From contig DASVEF010000363.1 of the NCBI GenBank assembly GCA_036380715.1, positions 1-64,000 on the forward strand: DNA of 64,000 nt, in the 5' to 3' direction. The translations under genes and the position numbers were made by a program. Shown here piece by piece: positions 28,190 through 36,200 of this stretch. Every line of letters starts with the position of its first letter. Positions within the stretch are counted from its first letter, which is position 1. A model generated the notes under the pieces. The model was not told where the DNA came from, did no database searches, and saw nothing but the letters and a program-made list of their open reading frames with translations. This DNA comes from UBA5704 sp036380715. GTDB lineage: Bacteria > Acidobacteriota > Thermoanaerobaculia > Multivoradales > UBA5704.

Positions 28190-28640
28190 CGGACGGGGGG
28201 AACGTCCGTTCGCGCGGGGGGAAGGCTCGGACCAACGGGGAGAGGCTCCTCCCTTGTGGGGTGAGGCTCCTCCCTCGCGGGGTGAGGCTCCTCCCTCGCG
28301 GGGAGAGGCTCCTCCCTTGTGGGGAGAAAGCTCCTACCTCGTGGGGAGAAGCCCCTCCCTTGTGGGGTGAGGCTCCTCCCTTGCGGGGAGAAGCTCCTAC
28401 CTCGTGGGGAGGAGCCCCTCCCTTGTGGGGAGACGCTCCTCCCCGTCCGTACGGCCGTTCCCCCCACTCGCCCGGACATCGCCCCCGCTCGCCCGAGCCT
28501 TCCTCCCACGCGAACCCGCGGCTCTCCCCACTCGTCCGCGCCTCGCCCCGTGGGTACGCGCCTTCCCCCCTCTCACCCGCGCCTTCCCCCCGCTCGCCTC
28601 CGCGTTCCCCCCGTTCGCCCCTTCTGTCCCCCCGCAACTT
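28190..28640. repeat. Repeat-filled gap: 21-bp palindromic array plus G/C-run flanks
   Basis: From 28242 to about 28452, ten units begin at 28242, 28263, 28284, 28305, 28326, 28348, 28369, 28390, 28411 and 28432 with the form GAGGCTCCTCCCTYGYGGGG; most steps are 21 bases, one is 22. Each holds a CTCCC...GGGGAG dyad like the array at 8613. 28190-28240 has G6 runs and 28450-28640 has C6 runs in a degenerate ~21-base rhythm that is partly the inverted complement of the left flank. No credible gene is present in this interval. Confidence 0.85.
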
Positions 28641-28644
28641 TCTC

Positions 28645-28674
28645 TTGACTTCCGGCGCTTTTCCGCCGTAGGAT
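28645..28674 (+). promoter_or_regulatory. Candidate sigma-70 promoter, TTGACT-18-TAGGAT
   Basis: -35 TTGACT (28645-28650) and -10 TAGGAT (28669-28674) are separated by 18 bases, just after the repeat region. Transcription would start near 28681, giving a ~115-nt leader to the gene at 28799. That leader contains GGCCCGG...CCGGGCC (about 28739-28773) able to form a stem. Confidence 0.5.
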
Positions 28675-28798
28675 CGTATCGCGTCGACGTGCTGTCCCGT
28701 TCCGCCGGCCGCAGGGCACCGCGGCCTCACATGAAAACGGCCCGGAAGCGAGTAGCAAGCTCCCTCCCGGGCCTGACCCTGCAGGAGGGTTAAGCTCC

Positions 28799-29329
28799 AT
28801 GCAAGGCTCCGACGAGTCTAGCACCCCGTCCGTCCCCGCCGTTCCGTCTTCCCGCAACGCCTTCCACCCCGAGTTCCTGAAGCAGCTCGGCGAGCGCGAC
28901 GAGCCCGTCACCGCCGCCGAGGCCGACGTGGCCGGCCCCTGGCGCCTCGAAAAGGTCGAAGGCGCGGGCTGGGCCCTCTACCGCGCCAGTGAGGGCCGCG
29001 CCCGCGGCTACCTCCCCACCGCGGTGTTCGCCGACCGCAACCTCGCCCTGCTCGCCGCCGCCGTGGTCCCCGCCACCGGCCGCGACCGCCTCCTCCGCCT
29101 CGACGGCGAGGGCGGCTCGGACGGTTTCGCCGTCGCCCTCGACGACGGCGCCGCGGTCGGCCACTTCCGGCTCTTCGACGAGCCCCTGCTCGACGCCCTG
29201 AACGTGGCCGTTGGCCTGGTGCGCTCCCCGCAGTCGCTCGCCTGGCTGCTCGAAGCCGCCGGCTCGCTCGCCCTGGAGCGCTGCGGCGCGATCCTCGACG
29301 AGCGGGCCGCCGAGCCCGAGCCCGCCTGA
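28799..29329 (+). CDS. Unrecognised soluble protein
   Basis: 176 aa. AGGAGGG lies 10 bases upstream of the ATG. A disordered start (SDESSTPSVPAVPSSRN) precedes NAFHPEFLKQLGERDEPVT, GPWRLEKVEGAGWALYRASE, VFADRNLALLAAAVVPATGRD and an alternating GHFRLFDEPLLDALNVAVGLV segment. There is no signal peptide or membrane helix. Composition suggests a small alpha/beta protein. I do not recognise the family. It is isolated between two repeat-rich gaps. Confidence 0.6.
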   Translation: MQGSDESSTPSVPAVPSSRNAFHPEFLKQLGERDEPVTAAEADVAGPWRLEKVEGAGWALYRASEGRARGYLPTAVFADRNLALLAAAVVPATGRDRLLRLDGEGGSDGFAVALDDGAAVGHFRLFDEPLLDALNVAVGLVRSPQSLAWLLEAAGSLALERCGAILDERAAEPEPA

Positions 29330-29376
29330 GGCGTTTTTTCCTTCCCCCGTTCCGGGTTTTCCTGAACGGGGGAGGG

Positions 29377-29702
29377 ATAGGTGCCGCCCCTCCGGGGCTC
29401 CAGGAGAGGTTGGGGGGCGCCTACCCGGGGCTGACGCCCCGGGCTACGTGCTGCCGCCCCCTCCGGGGGCTGAGGTCTTGTTGGTCTCCGTGCAGGGGTT
29501 GCTCGGGCGGTGCCTGGCATCCCGAGTAGCTTCCGGCGGGCTGCGGCAGCTTCCTTGTACGATGAGACGGTCTACCGGAAAGGGCGCGGCGGACCGGCCG
29601 CGGAGAGCCCGCGGAGCGGGCGGCAGCACGTAGCCCGGGCCGTGAGGCCCGGGAACCGCGCCCCCAACCACCCCCGGAGCCCCGGAGGGGCGACACCTAC
29701 GG
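29377..29702. repeat. Inverted pair of ~95-bp dispersed GC-rich repeats
   Basis: The left arm (~29377-29472) and right arm (~29604-29701, read on the minus strand) share blocks such as CGCCCCTCCGGGGCTCC and CCCGGGCTACGTGCTGCCGC in the same order. They face each other around a ~130-bp centre. A further 10-bp perfect hairpin (29343-29352 with 29364-29373) precedes the left arm. The right arm ends at the stop codon of the 815-aa gene. No gene is seen in this 373-bp gap. Confidence 0.75.
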
Positions 29703-32150
29703 TCACGCCCGCACCCCAGGGGGCTTTTGTGCCGGGTGCTTCCAATGAACGCGGAGATAGTGCCGCACCTGATTCAGCACCTCCTGGCTGATCACCTGGC
29801 GGTGAGCCGCGTCCATGAGATCCACCCAGACCGCCCGGAGCTGCTCGTGCCCAAGCTCGAATCGATCGAGCTGAGCGATGGCGAAGCGGCAGAGCGCCAC
29901 CGCCCTTTGCGTCGCACCGTGCCGGATATGTACGCTGAAGAGGTAGAGGAGATCAAGGAATGCCTCGCGGTACGCTTCGTGATCAAAGGCATCTGCGATC
30001 ACTGCCTCGAAGAGCTGCACTGCCTCCTTGGTGTGGCCGAGGTGCTCTAGGAGCCTCGCCGCGAAGAAGTCGCTTCGCCGCTTGGCGACCGGCGATAAGC
30101 CGGTACTGCGCAGCGGCTCCGCGTGATCGAATGTTTGGAGCGCCAGTTCGATTTCCCCCAGGTTGATCATGCCGTCGGTGCGGATGTTCTCGGCAAGACA
30201 TCGCAGGGCGGTATCCGCGGCCGGGATCATAGGGAGCGCCTCCGCCGCGACCGTGAGGGCGCGCGCCGGGTCGGTGTCGACGAGCGTATGCGCCATCTGC
30301 ACCAAGGTCCGGGCGACGAGCGGAGTGGCACCCTGACTCTCGTAAAGCTCGACGCATTCTTCGAGCGCCGCAAGGGCCTCGACGCGGCGGCCTTGATCAG
30401 CAAAGAGGGAGGCGGAGATCGATTGTGCCCGTGCTTTGAGGAGAGGGTCGCCAGAGCCCCCCGCTAGGTGCTTCCGGGCTTGGAGGAGCGCGGCGTTCGC
30501 CTGGCTCCACTCGGAAGCGACGCGGCGGACATTCGCAACCTCGATCCAGAGCTGCGCTTGCAAGTCATGCTTCAGGAAAGAAGGCGCTCCCAGAGCCTTA
30601 ATCGCCTGATGGGCAAGGCTTGCCGTGAACTCGGCTTCTTCGCGGGAAGGCGCCTGGCGGACGCCCGCAAGGAGTAGCTCGGCGAAGGTGGTGGTGTGGC
30701 ACTCGGGAGATTCGGCTACCCTCTGCTGCTGCTTCTTTCTCGACTCCCGTCGGATGAGAGACCAGAGCGCCCGTGCAAGAAGAGGCCGAACCAGCTCGTT
30801 ATCCATAAACGACCCTTGACCCGAGGAGGCAGGCGCCCGCCCCTCATCAGGCGTGAAGGCCGGTTCCGAGGGCGCGGGGTGCTTCCAATGCGAGCGGATA
30901 TAGTCGCGCGCCTGTCGGAGCATCCGCTCGTCAAGGGACTGTCCTTGCGCGGCTTCGGTGAGCCTCGCAAAGACCGATCGGAGCTGCTCATGCACCGCCG
31001 AGTCGTGGCGATCCATCTCACCGAGCGTACGAAGGCTTGCCTCCGCCGCCCGCTCCGGCGAGCCCAGACGGACGTGAAACCCGAAGACGTACAGCAGATC
31101 GAGGAGCGCGTCTTTGTAGAACCCCTGCTCGAGGTCGCCGGTCACCACTTCATCGAAAAGCACCTCCGCCTCCCGCAGATGGCCCAGGGCTTCGAGGAGT
31201 CGAGCCGCAATAAAGGTGGAACGCAGAGCGGCGCTCGGCCGGTCGTGGAGCGGTCTAAGGCGCTCTGCCTCCGCAAAGGCGCGTAAGGCCTCCTCCTGCC
31301 GGCCAACGGTCACCAGGCAGTCAGCGCGGATTCTCCCCATGAGGGAGCGAAGCCCCACATCTTCTGGAGGGATATAGACGTGCGTTCTATCCAATAAGTG
31401 CAGCGCTCGCCCCGGATCGTCGTCCGCGATGCAATGGGCCATGGTGACGAGCGTACGGCCGACCTGCGGCCACTCGCCGCAGCGGGCGTACGCCCTCCGG
31501 CACTCCTCCAAGGAGGCCATGGCTTCATCCCGTCTCCCTTGGTCGCACTGGAGAGAGCCCGCGATGGCGAGCCGCCGAGCCTTAATGCTCTCGTCGCCGG
31601 TGCCAAGGACGCCGTGCTCGTCGGCGCGGAGGAGCGCGTTGTGCGCGGGCTGCCATTCGCCCCTGATCCGGCGGGCGTTCGCGGTGTCGGTCCAGATCAT
31701 CGCCAAGAGGTCGTTCTTGAACGCCTCGCTTCCTTCCGTCGGGTCTATCCCCTGCGCGGCGAGGAGCGCCAGGGTCGCCAGAGACTCGAACTCTTCTCTC
31801 GACCACGGCACACGCAGGGCGTCGAGGAGCGCATCGAGAAATGCCGCCGAGTGGCAGAACCGAGAATGGATCACCCTCTCTTTCTGGGCTCCCGGCGTCA
31901 GGCGCCGCAGCTCGGCCAGTTCCGCCTTGGCGAGGAGACGCTCGGCGGCTATCGCCTTCTCGAAGCCGGCCAGCTCGGCCATGATCTTGAGGAGCGGCGC
32001 ACGCTTCGCGCTGACCGCACGATCCCCGAGAATACCGGCGGCGAGAGACCGGCAGGCAGGGCAAGCAGAGAGGTGCGCCGCCATCCGCGCGATCTCGGCC
32101 CTCCCTGCTTCGCTTACGCGAAGCAGCCTCTCCTTCGTGACGTGTGCCAT
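29703..32150 (-). CDS. Large TPR-type protein with zinc-finger-like N-terminus and internal duplication
   Basis: 815 aa. The N-terminus has MAAHLSACPACRSLA, an H-x3-C-x2-C arrangement like anti-sigma-factor zinc fingers (zf-HC2). Two ~370-residue halves follow with matching landmarks: FHV-type LLDLLYVFGFHVRLGSPERA versus LLDLLYLFSVHIRHGATQRA; QGRRDEAMASLEEC versus QGRRVEALAALEEC; YIRSHWKHPAPSEP versus YLRVHWKHPAQKPP. The repeats look like TPR/SEL1 helical hairpins. No enzymatic motif is visible. It is likely a scaffold or regulatory sensor; a small secreted protein gene lies upstream on the same strand. Confidence 0.75.
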   Translation of the reverse strand: MAHVTKERLLRVSEAGRAEIARMAAHLSACPACRSLAAGILGDRAVSAKRAPLLKIMAELAGFEKAIAAERLLAKAELAELRRLTPGAQKERVIHSRFCHSAAFLDALLDALRVPWSREEFESLATLALLAAQGIDPTEGSEAFKNDLLAMIWTDTANARRIRGEWQPAHNALLRADEHGVLGTGDESIKARRLAIAGSLQCDQGRRDEAMASLEECRRAYARCGEWPQVGRTLVTMAHCIADDDPGRALHLLDRTHVYIPPEDVGLRSLMGRIRADCLVTVGRQEEALRAFAEAERLRPLHDRPSAALRSTFIAARLLEALGHLREAEVLFDEVVTGDLEQGFYKDALLDLLYVFGFHVRLGSPERAAEASLRTLGEMDRHDSAVHEQLRSVFARLTEAAQGQSLDERMLRQARDYIRSHWKHPAPSEPAFTPDEGRAPASSGQGSFMDNELVRPLLARALWSLIRRESRKKQQQRVAESPECHTTTFAELLLAGVRQAPSREEAEFTASLAHQAIKALGAPSFLKHDLQAQLWIEVANVRRVASEWSQANAALLQARKHLAGGSGDPLLKARAQSISASLFADQGRRVEALAALEECVELYESQGATPLVARTLVQMAHTLVDTDPARALTVAAEALPMIPAADTALRCLAENIRTDGMINLGEIELALQTFDHAEPLRSTGLSPVAKRRSDFFAARLLEHLGHTKEAVQLFEAVIADAFDHEAYREAFLDLLYLFSVHIRHGATQRAVALCRFAIAQLDRFELGHEQLRAVWVDLMDAAHRQVISQEVLNQVRHYLRVHWKHPAQKPPGVRA

Positions 32151-32231
32151 TCTTGGTTTCTCTAAAACAAAAGACGCTGAACCGCAGTTTTAGGGTAGCT
32201 CGAAATACCCGCCTCTGTACATTGGGACTTG

Positions 32232-32271
32232 AAGGGGGAGGGAGGCTCCTTGGCGAGTCACCCTCCCCCTT
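32232..32271. promoter_or_regulatory. Perfect 11-bp hairpin between small peptide and TPR gene
   Basis: AAGGGGGAGGG (32232-32242) and CCCTCCCCCTT (32261-32271) are perfect complements with an 18-nt loop. No T-run follows on either strand. It could limit read-through or protect the 3' end of the upstream message. Confidence 0.55.
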
Positions 32272-32281
32272 GGCAGCGCGG

Positions 32282-32518
32282 CTATCCGTTCGGGTCGTTG
32301 CCCGCTCCGGCGTCCGCGGTCGGAGTCGGCGGTGGGTTGACTCCCAATGGGTCCGCGGCAGCGAGGGGAGAGAGTGACGCTCCGTTCGGGTCGTAGCCTC
32401 CTCCCGCATTGGCGGTGGGGGAACCGTCCGGGTCGTAGCCCCCTCCGGCATCGACGGTCTGGGATGCTGTGGAGTACGAGGCGAAGAGATAGAGCAAGAG
32501 GAGAACGAAGCGAAGCAT
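32282..32518 (-). CDS. Small secreted Gly/Asp-rich repeat protein
   Basis: 78 aa. GGGAGAAG precedes the ATG. A signal peptide (LRFVLLLLYLFASYSTASQ) is followed by three copies of a short motif: VDAGGGYDPDGSP, ANAGGGYDPNGAS and ADAGAGNDPNG, with Pro-rich spacers. The mature chain is ~58 residues, acidic and without cysteine. The repeat could bind Ca2+ or serve as a processed exported peptide; neither is shown. The ribosome site falls in CCCTGAAAGGG, a small self-complementary segment also seen in the BON-gene leaders. Confidence 0.65.
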   Translation of the reverse strand: MLRFVLLLLYLFASYSTASQTVDAGGGYDPDGSPTANAGGGYDPNGASLSPLAAADPLGVNPPPTPTADAGAGNDPNG

Positions 32519-32658
32519 AGGCTTCTCCCTTTCAGGGACGGGTGACCGCGCACACGAGCGCCAATGCCCGTGGTGGTTGTCCCTGGGACCGGAGTGTCCG
32601 CCTTTCCTGTCTCGCAGGACAAGCTAGCTACTGCTTCGCCCAAACGAGGGAGGAATTC

Positions 32659-33291
32659 ATGGACTCACGCGAAGTGCCGATCCTGGAGACGCAACGCCTG
32701 CGGCTGCGGCCGTTCCGCAGGAGCGACCTCGACGACTATGCAGAGCTGTACGCAGACCCCGAAATCTTGCGGTACCTCGGCGCGGGAACCGAGCCCTGGG
32801 ACCGGGGCCGGGCTGGCCGGCACCTGGCCTTCGTGCTGGGACACTGGCAACTCGAAGGCTGTGGAGAATGGGCCATGGAGCACCGGGAGACCGGAGCCTT
32901 CGTCGGCGTGGTCGGCTTCTCTGCGCCGGAGGGCTGGCCCGGCCTCGAGCTCGCCTGGATTCTGGCGCGGCGCTATTGGGGCCACGGTTACGCGACCGAG
33001 GGCGCGCTGGCTGCCCTGCGCTGCGCCTTCCTCGACTGGCACAAGGAACGCGTGATCAGTCTCATCCACCCGGAAAATCGCGCATCCATCCGCGTCGCCG
33101 AGCGGCTCGGCGAGACCCTGCAAGACCGCATCGAGCATTTCGGCCGGGGGATGCTGTGCTATGGAATCGACCGGGCGAGCTACGAACGGCGGCACGAGCT
33201 GGATGATTCATCCTTCCAGAACCTCTCTCAGACCTCTGGCCAGCTCCTCCACCCCCGGCGGCGCCAGGATGCTGTGGTGAGTGCCCGGTAG
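32659..33291 (+). CDS. GNAT-family N-acetyltransferase (RimJ/RimL-like)
   Basis: 210 aa from the ATG at 32659, with GGGAGGAA just upstream. Typical RimJ/L start LETQRLRLRPFRRSDLDDYAELYADPEILRYL, then GAFVGVVGFSAPEGWPGLELAWIL, acetyl-CoA loop ARRYWGHGYATEGALAAL, and HPENRASIRVAERLGE. It transfers acetyl from acetyl-CoA to an amine of a protein or small molecule. The last ~28 residues are antisense to the 3' end of the NRPS and lie beyond the fold, probably a run-on tail. Confidence 0.88.
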   Translation: MDSREVPILETQRLRLRPFRRSDLDDYAELYADPEILRYLGAGTEPWDRGRAGRHLAFVLGHWQLEGCGEWAMEHRETGAFVGVVGFSAPEGWPGLELAWILARRYWGHGYATEGALAALRCAFLDWHKERVISLIHPENRASIRVAERLGETLQDRIEHFGRGMLCYGIDRASYERRHELDDSSFQNLSQTSGQLLHPRRRQDAVVSAR

Positions 33292-36200
33292 GGTGCGGAC
33301 GTCGGGCGCGAGATCGCGCCAACTGCCGGCTCCGGGGGGACGGTCCGCGGCTTCGAAGACGGTCAGGGGGCCGTCGTACGGCGTGAGACGGTAGGCGCGG
33401 AGGGCATCGAGATTGGCTTGGAAGACGCGCACCCCCTGCCCGACGTCGGAGAGGCCGGCCTCGGGGGCTCCTCTCCGCCGGACCGACTCCAGCAGGGCTT
33501 CCTCGCCGGGCGTCTCCGTCTCCAAGGAAGGGACCCGCGGATCGGTGGGATCGATGAGGACGAGGGCTTCCACCTCCTCGCCTTTCTCGCGCAGCCGCCG
33601 CGCCATCTCCAGGGCCACGAGCCCGCCGAACGACCACCCTCCCAGGCGCCACGGCCCCCGCGGCTGGACGCTCCGAATCTCTTCCAGGTAGCGCTCGGCC
33701 ATGGCGCCGATGTCGCGCAGCGGCTCCTCCGCGTCCAGCAGACCGGTCGCCTGGATGCCGTAGAACGGGATCCCTCCACCGAGGCGGCGGGCGAGGTCGC
33801 GATAAGCGAAGACCCCTCCCGTGCCCGGGTGGACGCAGAAGAACGGCCGGCGGTCCGGCGACCCCTTCCGGAGCAGGACGAGCGCTCCGGAGGATGGCGC
33901 CGCGGCGTAGCCGAGGCGGACGGCGACCTCGGACGCGGGGCTGCCCAGAGGGCTCCCGCCCGCCTCGCGCCAGCGCTCCGCGACCGCGGCGTCCACCTTG
34001 CCGTGCGCGAGGAGCTTGACGTCTCCGAGAGGACGGGAGACCGCGTGCGGGCCGTCGACCATGCGCGCGGCTCCCGGCTGGTAAGGATCGGCCATCTCCG
34101 GCCGGTATTCCAGGCCCAGGAAATCGCAGATCCCGGAGAGCACCCGCGCGGGCTCGCGCACCAGCTCCTCGAAGCGCACGGCGTGCTTGCGCTCCTCGGG
34201 AGCTCCGGCGAGGAAGCCGAGGATGTTCTGGTGGCTCACGGTCCAGACCAGCTCGGCGAGCTGGCGGCGCGTGAAGGGGTGCGGCCGGCGGAAGAAGACC
34301 TGGTCGAGCCGGGCCTCCTCGAACGAGCGGATGACCGCCTGCGGATGGCGCACCAGGTGGAGGTAGCGGGCGCTTTCGAAGCCTTCCTCGGCCCGCCGGA
34401 GCACCTCGGGATCGAGGGCATAGGACGGGGTCTTGTCCACCAGCGTCCGCGGGCCGATCCAGCCCTGGAGCTCGCGGTAGAAGCGCCGGGTGGTCCAGCC
34501 GGCGCGCTCGGCCTCTGCGACGATCCGCTCCGCCTCTTCCGCTCCACAGCCGCGCGCCTCCATCACCGCCCGGATCACCCCTTCGAGCCAGAAGCTGTCG
34601 CGCCCCTGGAAGGCCGCCCGCCTCCCGGCCAGGGTGCGGAACGAGAGCAGCTCCAGCTCCGGCGGCGCGAACAGGGACGGGTGAGCCCCCAGCATGACCC
34701 GCAGGAGCGTGGTGCCCGAACGCGGCGGCGACAGCACGAACAGGGCCGGAGGATTGCGCAGCTCCTCGAAGGATGGAGCGTCCCCTTCCGTCCGTCCGGC
34801 GACGATCAGCCGGCGCATCGCTTCGACCTCGGCCGGGCCGGCCGGGGCCTCCTCTCGGTCCTCCTCGTCCGCGGCCTCGCCCCAGAGCCGCCGGGCGGCC
34901 CGGGGGTGCTGCTCCGCGACGTAGGCGGCGAGGGAAGCCACGGTCGGGCAGTCGAAGATCGCCACGACGTGCACGATCTCCCCGAGCGTCTCCTGGAGGC
35001 GGTGGATCAGGATCGCGCCGGTGATCGAATTCCCCCCCAGGGCGAAGAAGTCGTCCTCGACGCCGATCTCCCCGATCCCCAACACCTGCTGGAAGAGCTC
35101 AGCCAGGTACTGTTCGAGCGACGTGCGCGGGGCGACGCTCGGCCGCCGCGCGGGAACCCCCTCGGGAGCGGGCAGAGCCGCCCGGTCGACCTTGCCGTTG
35201 GCGGTCAGCGGCAGCGCTTCGAGGAAGACGAACGCCGCCGGGATCATGGGGTCCGGCAGGCGTTCCACGAGCCAGGCGCGCAGGTCGGGAGCACCATCTC
35301 CTCTCACGTAGGCCACCAGCCGGCGCTCCCCGCCCGGACCGTCCTCGCGCGCCACGACCACGGCCTCGCGCACCGCCGGATGAGAGGTGAGCGCCGCCTC
35401 GATCTCCCCCGGCTCGATGCGGAAGCCGCGGACCTTGACCTGGTGGTCGATCCGCCCCAGGTACTCGAGGTCGCCGTCCGGCAGCCGCCGGGCCAGGTCG
35501 CCCGAGCGGTAGAGCCGCGCTCCCGGCTCGCTCGAGAACGGGTCGGGCACGAAGCGCCCGGCGGTCAGGTCCGGACGGCCCAGGTACCCCTGGGCGAGCC
35601 CCGCGCCGCCCACACAGATCTCCCCCGGCACACCGACCGGCTGCGGCATGAGGCCCCGGTCCAGCAGGTGGAGCGTCAGATCGGGGATCGGCCGGCCGAT
35701 CCGGCTCCCCCGCTCCAGGTCTTCCGCGGCGAGCGGCCGCCAGGTGACGTGCACCGTGGTCTCGGTGATGCCGTACATGTTGACCAGCCGGGGACGGCCG
35801 AGCCCGTGCCGCTCGGCCCAGGGGCGCAGGCTCGCCGGCTCCAGCGCCTCGCCGCCGAAGATCACCAGGCGCAGAGACAGGTCGAGAGGCGCCGGCTCCT
35901 CCACCCAGAGGAGCTGCCGGAAGGCCGAGGGTGTCTGATTGAGCACTGTCACCCGCTCCTCGGCGAGCAGGCGGTAGAAGTCCTCGGGCGACCGGCTGAC
36001 CCCGTACGGGACCACCACCAGACGGCCGCCGAAGGCGAGGGCTCCCCAGATCTCCCACACCGAGAAGTCGAAGGCGTAGGAGTGGAAGAGCGTCCAGACG
36101 TCCTCCGGGCCGGCGCCGAGCCAGGGATGGGTGGCGCCGAGCAGGCGGTCCACGTTAGCGTGCGACACCACGACCCCCTTGGGCCGTCCGGTCGAGCCCG

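Noticed and set aside
29343..29373. Terminator after the gene at 28799
   Set aside because: The 10-bp stem is perfect but the T-run precedes rather than follows it on the plus strand, so it is listed only as part of the repeat-rich gap.
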